Position numbers and translations under genes: made by a program. From Marinomonas balearica (GTDB lineage Bacteria; Pseudomonadota; Gammaproteobacteria; Pseudomonadales; Marinomonadaceae): DNA of 64,000 nucleotides. Shown in pieces: positions 26,859-35,237 of the stretch. The stretch is taken from NCBI RefSeq assembly GCF_004362145.1, contig NZ_SNXC01000010.1, positions 124,001-188,000 on the forward strand. The letters are read 5' to 3'. Positions within the stretch are counted from its first letter, which is position 1. Each line of letters opens with the position of its first letter. The notes beneath the pieces were generated by a model. That model saw only the letters and a list, made by a program, of their open reading frames with translations. It made no database searches and was not told the DNA's origin.

Positions 26859-29667
26859 TGGTTAGAATGATACGAATTCCATCTAGACGTATCTGGTGTT
26901 CGTCTATACGTTGAAGGCCTTCGCTCAGATTGACTTCAAGCTGCTCTATGTCTTCTTGAGATACAGATTTGTTTTGCGTCCGAAGTTCGCACAGTCGGTC
27001 GATTTCACTCTGCCAGCGGTGTTTGTAATCTTCTTTCGCCTCATGAACCATGGGTCTTGCAAGCTCTTGAGCATTTAGCTGATGAGCTTGCAGTAATTCA
27101 ATAAGATCTTTTCGTAAGGCTGCAACCCACTGTTCAGCAACTCGGTTAGGTACGCCTTTTAGCTTTTCTGCCCATTTCTCAGGAGTAAACTGATGATGCA
27201 GGAATTTTGCGTTCTTATCCGATAATTGCCACATTGGTGTCATAGGTAGAGACTGCGCCAGTTTAAGTCTTGGGTGCGCGCTGGCTTCAATGACAAACAT
27301 GGTTTCGAGCAGTACAGTTCCTTCTGGAAGCGCGGCAATTGGCAGAATGGCAGACGTTAATTTGCCAGAATCAAAGTTTTGTACTTCGTCCATGAGCATG
27401 TTGATCAATGGGTGTTCCCATGTTGCAAAGGCGACGTCTTCCCGTTGGCTCGCTTGACGGCGGTTAAGTACCAATGCTTTCCCATCGTCGTCTATTCCCG
27501 GAAGTGCTTCTACCATCATGTCGCTGGACGGGCGCAAAAACCATGATGATTGATCTGGTGAGTCATTTAAGCAGTCTGCGTAAATGTTAAAAGCATGCGT
27601 GACCTGTTCAATGTAGTCGTGCAACCCTTGAGTCGCTTCGTCATTAATGTGGTCGATTAACTGTGCTGCACGGTCTGGGCGACACGATGTCATTTCGAGT
27701 AGTCTATTTCGACCTTCATCTAATTGTTTAAGCAAGCTTTCATGGAATGCCTTTGCTTCCAATAGCAGGCTTTTATCTTCGTCTTGACCCGTGATGAAAG
27801 CGTGTAATGGCTCTTTAAAAGCTGCATTTACTTTGTCGCCGGCGCTGGTGGTGCGTTCAAACGAATTCAGAGCGTGGTGATACCACTGGAATAAACGCTC
27901 TTGAACACTGTCCTTTATATAAGGGATGTGGATTTCCACCGTATTTCTTTGTCCCAAGCGGTCAAGGCGACCGATACGTTGTTCAAGAAGATCTGGGTGT
28001 TCTGGTAGATCGTACATAACCAAATTATGGCTAAATTGGAAGTTACGCCCTTCACTGCCAATTTCTGAACATACTAGAATTTGAGCGCCTTCGTCATCAG
28101 CAAAATAAGCCGCGGCTCGGTCACGATGAATTAATGGCATTTGCTCGTGGAAATCAGCGCTTTGGAAGCCTGAAAACGTTAGTTGATCATTTAGCCACTG
28201 AGCCATATCGGCCGTATGACAAATAACCAGTACTTTTTCTGCCTGACACTCTAGAAACTCTTTTAACCAAACCCAGCGCGGGTCCAGTTCCCAGAGTCCG
28301 TGATCGACTTCCATCTCAGGAAGAGTGTGTCGCGTCGCAGAATCAAAATGCTCGTTATTCTCTAAAGGATAAGTGTTTAAGTGGCGCTCTGGAAAGCCGC
28401 CAATGGCTGCGCGCGTGTTGCGGAACACTTCTCGGCCAGTACCATGCTGGTCAATAAGCCAGTTGATTGCGTCTTTGGCTGCTTGTACTCGTGTTTTTTG
28501 ATCTTGGCTTTCTAAATTGTCGAACCAATCTTTAAGTTTTACATTTTCAAGGTAGTTACCAAACAGCGTTTTCCAATCGGTATCAGATGGCTCAAAACTC
28601 TCTTCAGTCAGTGGAAGAAGGGCTTCAGCCTGTTCCGCTGCTGCTTTGAACTCTCCCTGCTGGGCTTGATAAGCATCAAAGTCATGGTATCGGTCTGGGT
28701 CGATAAGCTGAAGGCGTGAAAAGTGCTCGCGTTCACCTGTTTGTTCAGGTGTTGCGCTCAAAAGCAATAAGGATTCGGTATTGTCGGCTAATCGAGCCAC
28801 AAGTTGATACCCAATACTTGGCGTGTCGGGATCCCATGACAAGTGATGGGCTTCGTCGACGATAACAATATCCCATTCAGAAGCAATCATGTGTTGTGCG
28901 GCTTTGCCATGCTGGCAGACAAAGTCGATGGGTGCTATTACGAAGGGTTGTTGATCGAAGGGATTGTCGTCGCCTTCCATAAAGTCTTCGTAGACGGATT
29001 CGTTGATAAGGGAGAAAGGCTGATGGAAACGGCGTAACATTTCAACAAGCCACTGATGTTGTAAGTTCGTGGGTGTTAAGATCAGTGCGCGTTTGCTTAA
29101 GCCATTCATTACTCTGTGATGAAGAATCAACCCCGCTTCAAGTGTTTTCCCCATGCCGACTTCATCACACAGCAAAGCGCGAGAGCGTGGGCGGTTAGCG
29201 ATATCATGAGCAAGATATATTTGATGAGGCAGTAACTCGGCTTTTAGCCCCATGAGACCGCGGACAGGGGATGCGGCTAATTTGGCTTGATGTTCCAGTG
29301 TTTTTCTACGTAGGTCGAACCACATGCGGCGTGCAGGCGAGAGCGCGAGTATTGAGTCTAGCTCGTTCTTGTCGTTGCGAGGAAAAGCGATTTCAGATTC
29401 GTCTAGCCACTCAGGGCCAACCTTGTAAAACGTCAAATTATCGACTTCTTTAATATCACTGACAGTAAACGCTTCGTTTTCGAACAGTAGTTGATCGCCA
29501 ATCGTTAGGGTGCGGCGTACTAAACTGGTTTGGGAAATGGAATAATTACGCTCAATTTCAGAGTCTGAGAAATATAAGGTAAAGGATTTGCTTTGAGTTT
29601 CAATAATAGTGCCGACACCCAAATCAGGTTCATTTCGGCTACTCCAGCGTTGTCCAGTTTGATACAT
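26845..29667 (-). CDS. rapA: RNA polymerase-associated helicase-like protein RapA
   Basis: RapA (HepA) is a Swi2/Snf2 ATPase that recycles RNA polymerase after transcription. The protein has 940 residues (E. coli 968). The N-terminal Tudor-like region begins MYQTGQRWSS, aligned with the E. coli start, so the ATG at 29667 is chosen over the in-frame ATG at 29754. Motif I is LLCDEVGMGKTLEAG (~165-179) and motif II is VDEAHHLSWD (~268-277). The helicase C domain includes SEIGSEGRNFQFSHNLVMYD and RIGRLDRLGQ (~515-565). A long C-terminal region follows. Confidence 0.96.
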   Translation of the reverse strand: MYQTGQRWSSRNEPDLGVGTIIETQSKSFTLYFSDSEIERNYSISQTSLVRRTLTIGDQLLFENEAFTVSDIKEVDNLTFYKVGPEWLDESEIAFPRNDKNELDSILALSPARRMWFDLRRKTLEHQAKLAASPVRGLMGLKAELLPHQIYLAHDIANRPRSRALLCDEVGMGKTLEAGLILHHRVMNGLSKRALILTPTNLQHQWLVEMLRRFHQPFSLINESVYEDFMEGDDNPFDQQPFVIAPIDFVCQHGKAAQHMIASEWDIVIVDEAHHLSWDPDTPSIGYQLVARLADNTESLLLLSATPEQTGEREHFSRLQLIDPDRYHDFDAYQAQQGEFKAAAEQAEALLPLTEESFEPSDTDWKTLFGNYLENVKLKDWFDNLESQDQKTRVQAAKDAINWLIDQHGTGREVFRNTRAAIGGFPERHLNTYPLENNEHFDSATRHTLPEMEVDHGLWELDPRWVWLKEFLECQAEKVLVICHTADMAQWLNDQLTFSGFQSADFHEQMPLIHRDRAAAYFADDEGAQILVCSEIGSEGRNFQFSHNLVMYDLPEHPDLLEQRIGRLDRLGQRNTVEIHIPYIKDSVQERLFQWYHHALNSFERTTSAGDKVNAAFKEPLHAFITGQDEDKSLLLEAKAFHESLLKQLDEGRNRLLEMTSCRPDRAAQLIDHINDEATQGLHDYIEQVTHAFNIYADCLNDSPDQSSWFLRPSSDMMVEALPGIDDDGKALVLNRRQASQREDVAFATWEHPLINMLMDEVQNFDSGKLTSAILPIAALPEGTVLLETMFVIEASAHPRLKLAQSLPMTPMWQLSDKNAKFLHHQFTPEKWAEKLKGVPNRVAEQWVAALRKDLIELLQAHQLNAQELARPMVHEAKEDYKHRWQSEIDRLCELRTQNKSVSQEDIEQLEVNLSEGLQRIDEHQIRLDGIRIILTTKPE

Positions 29668-29754
29668 AATTCGTTTTCCAGTTTCTCTTTTTAAGGGCTT
29701 TGATCTATTCATGTTCGAAGTTTGAAAGGATCGGTTAACTTCGGTTTTATTCAA

Positions 29755-30369
29755 TTAATCCATTGGGGTAACGATGTCGATACTTCCCTGACATAGGTCG
29801 ACAAGTGTTGCTCGGTTCTCGCTCCAAGTTCGTTCGATAACTGCGAGCGATATTTCTATGTGTTCGTTATATTGTTTGTCACTGATTTCAATATCGCTGT
29901 TCTCTAGCCAATATTCAACTTTACCTAGCAAAGGATAGGCTATTTTGATTGTAATATTGACCCGAGGGTAAACCTGTTCATGTTCCAGTTGCGTTAACGC
30001 TTCTTGAACGGCTTGGCTGTATGCACGTACTAATCCACCTGCGCCAAGCTTTATTCCACCAAAATAACGTGTAACCACGACGGTGATTTCACCAAAATCT
30101 GAATGTTGTAAAACATTAAGCATGGGTTTTCCGGCCGTACCTTTGGGTTCGCCATCGTCGCTTTGATCCCAAAGATGGGCATTGTTAGGTAGGCCCGCAA
30201 CAAACGCCCAGCAATGATGGTTGGCATCTGGATAGCGTTCACGCAATACGTTAATGAAATGTTTCGCTTCTTCACGGCCTTTTGTTCGTTTTATAGTCGT
30301 AATGAATTGACTGTTTTTTATCTCTAGGTCGAAACGTTGCTCGTGAGTTGGGCTTAGATAGTAATCCAT
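29755..30369 (-). CDS. yigZ: IMPACT family protein YigZ
   Basis: This 204-residue protein has the IMPACT/YigZ N-terminal domain (~15-125: NSQFITTIKRTKGREEAKHF, YPDANHHCWAFVAG, then DDGEPKGTAGKPML and VVTRYFGGIKLGAGGLVRAY) and a DUF1949 ferredoxin-like C-terminal domain (~140-200). YigZ relatives are implicated in translation-related regulation; the E. coli role is not firmly known. It lies directly upstream of the rapA frame in the same direction. Confidence 0.92.
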   Translation of the reverse strand: MDYYLSPTHEQRFDLEIKNSQFITTIKRTKGREEAKHFINVLRERYPDANHHCWAFVAGLPNNAHLWDQSDDGEPKGTAGKPMLNVLQHSDFGEITVVVTRYFGGIKLGAGGLVRAYSQAVQEALTQLEHEQVYPRVNITIKIAYPLLGKVEYWLENSDIEISDKQYNEHIEISLAVIERTWSENRATLVDLCQGSIDIVTPMD

Positions 30370-30475
30370 GTAAACTTCATTTAACGTTCTGTTTTTAAAA
30401 ACACTTTTTATCTCGTTCGAATTGATATATCGGGTTCGCGATAACAGTGGTCATTATTTGGTGGATTATAATTAT

Positions 30476-31762
30476 ATGTCAGATTGGGTTCTTCAATCTT
30501 CAAATTGGATATTAATTGCTGCGGTCTCAAGTGTGCTTGTAACCTTGTTTGCGACAGCGTGTATTGTACAGCGTATACGTCGCCAGTGGCAGCTTGACAG
30601 TCAAAAAAACAGGGACGAATTATCGAATAAAACGCTGCTTCTTAATCAGGCACGTGAACAAATCCATATTTTGGAAAAAGAGTCTCTTACTCTTGAGCAG
30701 CAATTTGCAGCAGCTCAAGCGGTCTGGCAGGAAAAAGAGCTGTTCTTTCAGGAGCAGAAAAAACAAAATGAGATGCATTTTCGGCAAATGGCGAATGACA
30801 TAATGCGACAGCAGGGGGAGCATTTAGCGAAAGAAAATGAGCGTCAATTGGGCAGTTTGTTAAACCCTCTTGGAAGCCAGATTCAAAAATTTCAGGAAAA
30901 AGTTGAAAAAAGCTATGACGACGAAGCTCGAGAGCGTTTCTCGCTTGTGCGTGAGATCCGTAATCTTCAACAGCTAAATCAAAAAATTAGTGATGATGCG
31001 CTGTCGTTAACGCAAGCATTGAAAGGGCAAAATAAAATTCAAGGTGGTTGGGGAGAAGTCATTCTTGAACGGATACTAGAGCGTTCTGGCTTAGAAAAAG
31101 GGCGGGAGTACGAAGTTCAAGTTTCTGCTCAAAATGAAGAAGGGCGTCGATTGCAACCAGACGTTGTCATCTATCTTCCTGAAGGCAAACAAATTATTGT
31201 TGATTCAAAGATGGTTCTGGTCAGTTATCTTGCATACGTAGAAGCTGAGTCAGATGAGGAAAGGCAAGCGGCGTTAAGGCTGCATTTAGACGCAGTGAAG
31301 CGCCATATGAAAGAGCTAAGTGCTAAATCCTATCAAGACTTGCCGGGTGTTAGTTCAGTAGACTTTGTTTTAATGTTTATTCCCATCGAAGCCGCATTTG
31401 GCTTGGCATTACAGGCGGACAATGGCCTGTTTGGAGAAGCGTTCGAGCACAATATTATTATTGTAGGGCCCTCTAATTTACTGGCTACTTTGCGAACCAT
31501 ACAGAATATTTGGCGTAACGAGAAACAAAGTCAAAATGCCATCGAAATAGCACGTCAAGCAGGAGCGATGTACGATAAATTTGCTAGTTTTGTTGAAGAT
31601 GTAGAAGAGGTGGGTTCTCGTCTTGAGCAGGCGAGTCGATCTCAAGAGCAAGCAATGAAAAAACTACTGTCTGGGCGAGGCAATTTAGTTACGCGTGCAG
31701 AGCGCTTAAAGGAGATGGGGGCGAAAACATCAAAGTCTCTGCCTAAAGAGCTTGATGAATAA
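30476..31762 (+). CDS. rmuC: DNA recombination protein RmuC
   Basis: RmuC limits inversions at short repeats. The protein has 428 residues: one N-terminal membrane helix (~10-35), a long coiled coil (~40-150) and a PD-(D/E)XK-like nuclease core (~175-380) with QGGWGEVILERILERSGL, LQPDVVIYLPEGKQIIVDSK and VSSVDFVLMFIPIE. The ATG at 30476 is preferred because it starts just before the membrane helix and follows GGTGGA; the frame extends to TTG 30422. It is divergent from yigZ and convergent with the CDF gene. Confidence 0.93.
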   Translation: MSDWVLQSSNWILIAAVSSVLVTLFATACIVQRIRRQWQLDSQKNRDELSNKTLLLNQAREQIHILEKESLTLEQQFAAAQAVWQEKELFFQEQKKQNEMHFRQMANDIMRQQGEHLAKENERQLGSLLNPLGSQIQKFQEKVEKSYDDEARERFSLVREIRNLQQLNQKISDDALSLTQALKGQNKIQGGWGEVILERILERSGLEKGREYEVQVSAQNEEGRRLQPDVVIYLPEGKQIIVDSKMVLVSYLAYVEAESDEERQAALRLHLDAVKRHMKELSAKSYQDLPGVSSVDFVLMFIPIEAAFGLALQADNGLFGEAFEHNIIIVGPSNLLATLRTIQNIWRNEKQSQNAIEIARQAGAMYDKFASFVEDVEEVGSRLEQASRSQEQAMKKLLSGRGNLVTRAERLKEMGAKTSKSLPKELDE

Positions 31763-31817
31763 CTGGGTATTGAGCGCTGTGTGTAGGCAGTGATGAATTG
31801 TTGATATAAGCAAAAAG

Positions 31818-31848
31818 CCAAAGAATAGGTGTTCAATCTATTCTTTGG
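31818..31848. terminator. Bidirectional terminator between rmuC and CDF gene
   Basis: A perfect 11-bp inverted repeat (31818-31828 / 31838-31848) with a 9-nt loop lies between two convergent genes. Confidence 0.8.
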
Positions 31849-31863
31849 GTCTACTTTTCAGTT

Positions 31864-33033
31864 TTACTCGCTGTCGTATGACCAAACTACTGAGTGGTGT
31901 TGACCGTAAGGCAGACTGTTAAGGTCCATTTTTAGACCATTTGTTTTCATTTCTTGAGCGGATAATTCAACCTTGCTTGCCAGAGCATGGATAACAATGC
32001 TCAACGAGTTATCCAGATAATGCAGTTGAGTTCTGTTTAAGTCGATGTAGTCTTTGTGAAGACGCAATACAAAGCCTAAATCTGCTAGAACTTGATCTCG
32101 TGCGGGCATATTGAGTTGAACGGGTTTTGTTAGCTCTTCATGGGGGAGCGAATCTGCTTTTTGAATTCTCTCGTCTGTATCAACGTGAACCAGCACATCT
32201 TGAACTTGAGGGTGTGCTTTCTTGATCGTATAAACGACCAAATCGCTGAGGTAGTGTCCTTCGCTGACGCTTGCATGTGCGGGTACGTGAATATGAAGAT
32301 CTAAATAAATTTTCCCGGCCATTGAGCGAGCTCGCATGTCGTGGGGAGCCATCACATTTTGTAGGCTATCGACGGTGTTGCGTATATTGTTAATAACTTT
32401 AGGATCGGGTGCTGTATCAACAAGTTCGTTAACATTTTCCCAAATCATAGAAAATGCTATTTTGCCGATTAATAATGCAACTACGATAGAGGCTAATGTA
32501 TCAGCCCATTGATAACCTAAAAATACACCGCCTAATCCAATTAATACTGCAACGGAAGAAAAAGCGTCAGTTCGGCTGTGCCACGCATTTGCAATGAGCA
32601 GTCGGCTGTGGATTTTTTCTCCGGCGCGCTTTGTATAGTGAAACAGTATTTCTTTGACGATAATTGTCAGCAATAGACTGGCGATTCCGTACCAGGTAAC
32701 GCTTGCTTGAGAAGAGTAAGCCAAAGAGTCGAACACGATGCCTGCTGCAACAACGATAAGGATAATGCCAAGGACGACGGTGGCAAGGGTTTCGTACCTT
32801 AAGTGCCCGTACGGATGATTTTCGTCCGGTGCTTGTCGAGCCCGGGAGGTGGCGATCAGCACGAGCGCATCTGTTAATAAATCGGATAAAGAATGGACGC
32901 CGTCTGCGATTAGAGCCTGAGACTGTGAAAAGTATCCAGCCAAAATTTTAGCGACGCCTAGTAGGGCATCGCCTACCGCGCCTACTAAGGTTACTTTTTT
33001 GGTAATTTGTTGTTCTTTAACCAATTTATTCAT
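31864..33033 (-). CDS. Cation diffusion facilitator family transporter
   Basis: This 389-residue CDF antiporter for divalent metals has about six membrane segments (~15-210) with metal-binding DGVHSLSDLLTD (~43-54) and the TM5 motif HSRTDAFSS (~152-160). A cytoplasmic dimerisation domain follows (~215-300, ending in VHVDTDER), then an extra ~90-residue C-terminal part not found in FieF-sized (300 aa) members. The HPYGHLRYETLA loop (~73-84) is typical of this branch. The metal (Fe/Zn/Mn) cannot be told from sequence. It is convergent with rmuC. Confidence 0.93.
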   Translation of the reverse strand: MNKLVKEQQITKKVTLVGAVGDALLGVAKILAGYFSQSQALIADGVHSLSDLLTDALVLIATSRARQAPDENHPYGHLRYETLATVVLGIILIVVAAGIVFDSLAYSSQASVTWYGIASLLLTIIVKEILFHYTKRAGEKIHSRLLIANAWHSRTDAFSSVAVLIGLGGVFLGYQWADTLASIVVALLIGKIAFSMIWENVNELVDTAPDPKVINNIRNTVDSLQNVMAPHDMRARSMAGKIYLDLHIHVPAHASVSEGHYLSDLVVYTIKKAHPQVQDVLVHVDTDERIQKADSLPHEELTKPVQLNMPARDQVLADLGFVLRLHKDYIDLNRTQLHYLDNSLSIVIHALASKVELSAQEMKTNGLKMDLNSLPYGQHHSVVWSYDSE

Positions 33034-33109
33034 ATTTCATTCTAATTTAAGTTTTTTTCAGCGTTTTTCTAGATTGAGAATAACTCACGATATAGGTGAA
33101 TTTACACAA

Positions 33110-33140
33110 AACGTTTGCCATGTCTGGTGTGGCAAACGTT
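33110..33140 (-). terminator. Intrinsic terminator after rdgC
   Basis: An 11-bp perfect stem (33110-33120 / 33130-33140) with a 9-nt loop is followed on the minus strand by TTTTGTGT, 63 bp beyond the rdgC stop. Confidence 0.75.
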
Positions 33141-33150
33141 CTCCCCAAGC

Positions 33151-33189
33151 TTATCCACGAAATCTGTGGAAAACGTAACATGTGGATTG
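33151..33189. promoter_or_regulatory. Three DnaA-box-like 9-mers
   Basis: Within 39 bp there are TTATCCACG (33151), TTTTCCACA in reverse orientation (33165-33173) and CAATCCACA in reverse orientation (33181-33189), each at most one or two mismatches from TTATCCACA. They lie just after the rdgC stop. Function is unproven and chance is possible. Confidence 0.3.
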
Positions 33190-33202
33190 TTTTTTGTCGC
33201 CC

Positions 33203-34111
33203 TTATTCGTTGTCTGATGAAATTTCAAACCACTGTGAAAGTGATTCGAATAGTTCGCGTAACGTTAGTGACATTAGAGCGAAGTTTGCGTCCATATCAG
33301 CTAAACCTCCGCCCTGTGAATCATTAAATGCTGCGTCTTTTAATGTGTCGTCAAATTTTACTTTTCGTAGCGTTAAATCGTCATGAAGAACAAACGATAC
33401 TTTATCAGTCCATTTTAATGCCAAGTTTTTAACAGACATACCTTGCTGAAGGTGTTGCGTTACATCTTCGGAAAGTGGCTCCAATGATTTGAAGCGGATT
33501 TTTGCTTTATCTTCTGAGCTGTCTTGTATTTCACACTCGTCGCCCGTTTCTAGGCTTGCAGGGACATCATTCTTTATGAGCCAGTCGGTCATAATTGACG
33601 TGGGTGAAACTTGAGCTTGTAGCGGAGTCATAGGGAAGCTGCCGAGAGTCGTCTGCAAGTGCTTAAACAGCAGTTCGGTCATTCCTGCGTTGGTGCTGTT
33701 CAAGACGAGTATTTTTGCTTTCAGGTCGATGTATCCCCAAATATCTGAGCGTTTAGAGAATGCTCTTGGGCGAAGCGTAAAGACTAGCTCGTCTTTAAGG
33801 TCTTGCTTTTCTTTACGGCCGACTTTACGGCCTTCCACGAGCTCAATCTCTGAGACTTTGGCTTCAAGCTCTTCACGTACAACGGCCGCAGGCAGCACTT
33901 TCTCTTCTTTTCCTGCTCTGAAAAGTAGGCATCGATCGCTTGCCAGTGTCCACTGCTCGCTGTTTCTGATGAGTGGCATCCAACCAAACGAGTGTTCTTC
34001 TTGTGATCCGCATTCTTTTAATGGGAATTCAGGAATCTTGCTGACCAGCTCGTTTGTATCGAGGCTTTCGGTATCTTTTAAATGAAAGATCTGTACGTTT
34101 TTAAACCACAT
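33203..34111 (-). CDS. rdgC: Recombination-associated protein RdgC
   Basis: RdgC forms a ring around DNA and restrains RecA. The 302-residue length matches the family. The conserved N-terminus MWFKNVQIFHLKD, the central GWMPLIRNSEQWT (~44-56) and RKVGRKEKQDLKDELVFTL (~94-112) basic segment, and the LKWTDKVSFVLHDDLTL (~229-245) region are recognisable. It starts 3 bp after the tdk stop, so the two form one unit. Confidence 0.95.
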   Translation of the reverse strand: MWFKNVQIFHLKDTESLDTNELVSKIPEFPLKECGSQEEHSFGWMPLIRNSEQWTLASDRCLLFRAGKEEKVLPAAVVREELEAKVSEIELVEGRKVGRKEKQDLKDELVFTLRPRAFSKRSDIWGYIDLKAKILVLNSTNAGMTELLFKHLQTTLGSFPMTPLQAQVSPTSIMTDWLIKNDVPASLETGDECEIQDSSEDKAKIRFKSLEPLSEDVTQHLQQGMSVKNLALKWTDKVSFVLHDDLTLRKVKFDDTLKDAAFNDSQGGGLADMDANFALMSLTLRELFESLSQWFEISSDNE

Positions 34112-34114
34112 AAT

Positions 34115-34693
34115 TTATCCTCTTACCGCCTCTCTAAAGTGTTTTCTGCAAACGGATAAATAACGGTCGTTTCCGCCGATTTCTACCTGTGCACCTTCTT
34201 TTACTGGAACGCCATTGATGTCCAATCTAACGACCATGGTGGCTTTGCTTCCACAATGACAAACCGTTTTCAATTCTATTAATTTATCAGCCCATGCTAG
34301 CAATGCTTGGCTTCCTTCAAACAGTTCGCCTTGGAAGTCTGTTCGAATACCGAAAGCCAATACTGGAATGTCTAGCTCATCGACAACATCGCAAAGTTGC
34401 TCTACTTGATCTTTTGTTAAAAATTGCGACTCATCGATCAAAATACAGCCTAATGTGCTGTTTTTGTGTTCTTCACGGATCAATGTGTACATATCTGTAT
34501 TGCTGTTAAACGTTGTCGCTTCTGCAGATATTCCAATTCGTGAACTTATGGTGCCAGACACATATCGATCATCAATGGCAGCCGTAAACAGTTGTACTTT
34601 CATTCCTCTTTCACGGTAGTTATGAGCGGATTGAAGCAATGCTGTTGATTTGCCTGCATTCATTGCAGAGTAGTAGTAATAGAGTTTTGCCAT
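34115..34693 (-). CDS. tdk: Thymidine kinase
   Basis: This type II thymidine kinase has 192 residues and converts thymidine to dTMP in the salvage pathway. The P-loop is SAMNAGKST (~9-17), the Walker B-like segment is [10 protein letters not shown] (~83-92), the lasso domain has zinc cysteines (CHCGSKA ~143-149 and CRKHF ~181-185), and [20 protein letters not shown] closes the active site. Confidence 0.96.
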   Translation of the reverse strand: MAKLYYYYSAMNAGKSTALLQSAHNYRERGMKVQLFTAAIDDRYVSGTISSRIGISAEATTFNSNTDMYTLIREEHKNSTLGCILIDESQFLTKDQVEQLCDVVDELDIPVLAFGIRTDFQGELFEGSQALLAWADKLIELKTVCHCGSKATMVVRLDINGVPVKEGAQVEIGGNDRYLSVCRKHFREAVRG

Positions 34694-34752
34694 GTCTTTA
34701 TCTCATAACGTACACATATTTACAGGAAGTAGAATTAGGTAATAGAAATGTT

Positions 34753-35076
34753 CTATTTTTTCGTTACTTTTTGCTTCTTCTCAGATGAAGGGATTTCTTT
34801 TTTAAATTTAGACTTTGAATAAGCTAAAGCAACTTGCATAGTTAACCACTCAGCACGTTTTAATTCGTTTAAGTCGCATAACGCATCAAGCTTTTGGATT
34901 GTTTCGTCGTCTAAAACAATTTCGAGCCTTTTAAACCCCGCAGCCTTATCTTTTTCTCGTTGTAAGCGTTTGTTCAGTTTTAGCTGGTCTTTACGGCTTA
35001 ACGGATGTGTTTTCGGTCTGCCACGTGTCTGTCCAAACAGGTCAATCGTATTTCGGTCGGAAGAGGCTTTGGCCAT
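34753..35076 (-). CDS. ybfE: YbfE-like LexA-regulated/CopB-like protein
   Basis: This 107-residue basic protein closely follows the pattern of E. coli YbfE: MAKASSDRNTIDLFGQTRGR, then PLSRKDQLKLNKRLQREKDK, then LKRAEWLTMQ, which suggests a ribbon-helix-helix DNA-binding segment (~50-95: LEIVLDDETIQKLDALCD). YbfE in E. coli belongs to the LexA regulon, but no clear LexA box is visible upstream here. The C-terminus is Lys-rich. It is probably a small transcription factor. Confidence 0.75.
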   Translation of the reverse strand: MAKASSDRNTIDLFGQTRGRPKTHPLSRKDQLKLNKRLQREKDKAAGFKRLEIVLDDETIQKLDALCDLNELKRAEWLTMQVALAYSKSKFKKEIPSSEKKQKVTKK

Positions 35077-35177
35077 TGCTGTGTATAAACCTTAATCAAG
35101 TCGGATTTTGAATAGGGCGATATGATATATGGGATATTCTGAGTCGCAACAAAAATCGACAGTTTTATCGATAATGC

Positions 35178-35213
35178 AAAAGGCCAAGTCTATAAATTAC
35201 GACTTGGCCTTTT
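35178..35213 (-). terminator. Intrinsic terminator after prc
   Basis: A perfect 13-bp stem (35178-35190 / 35201-35213) with a 10-nt loop ends in TTTT on the minus strand, 25 bp after the prc stop. Confidence 0.88.
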
Positions 35214-35237
35214 ATTTCACAGATATAGCGAGCGACG

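Noticed and set aside
35060-35110. LexA box upstream of ybfE
   Set aside because: Only a CTGT half-site is present; the second half (ACAG at the right spacing) is missing.
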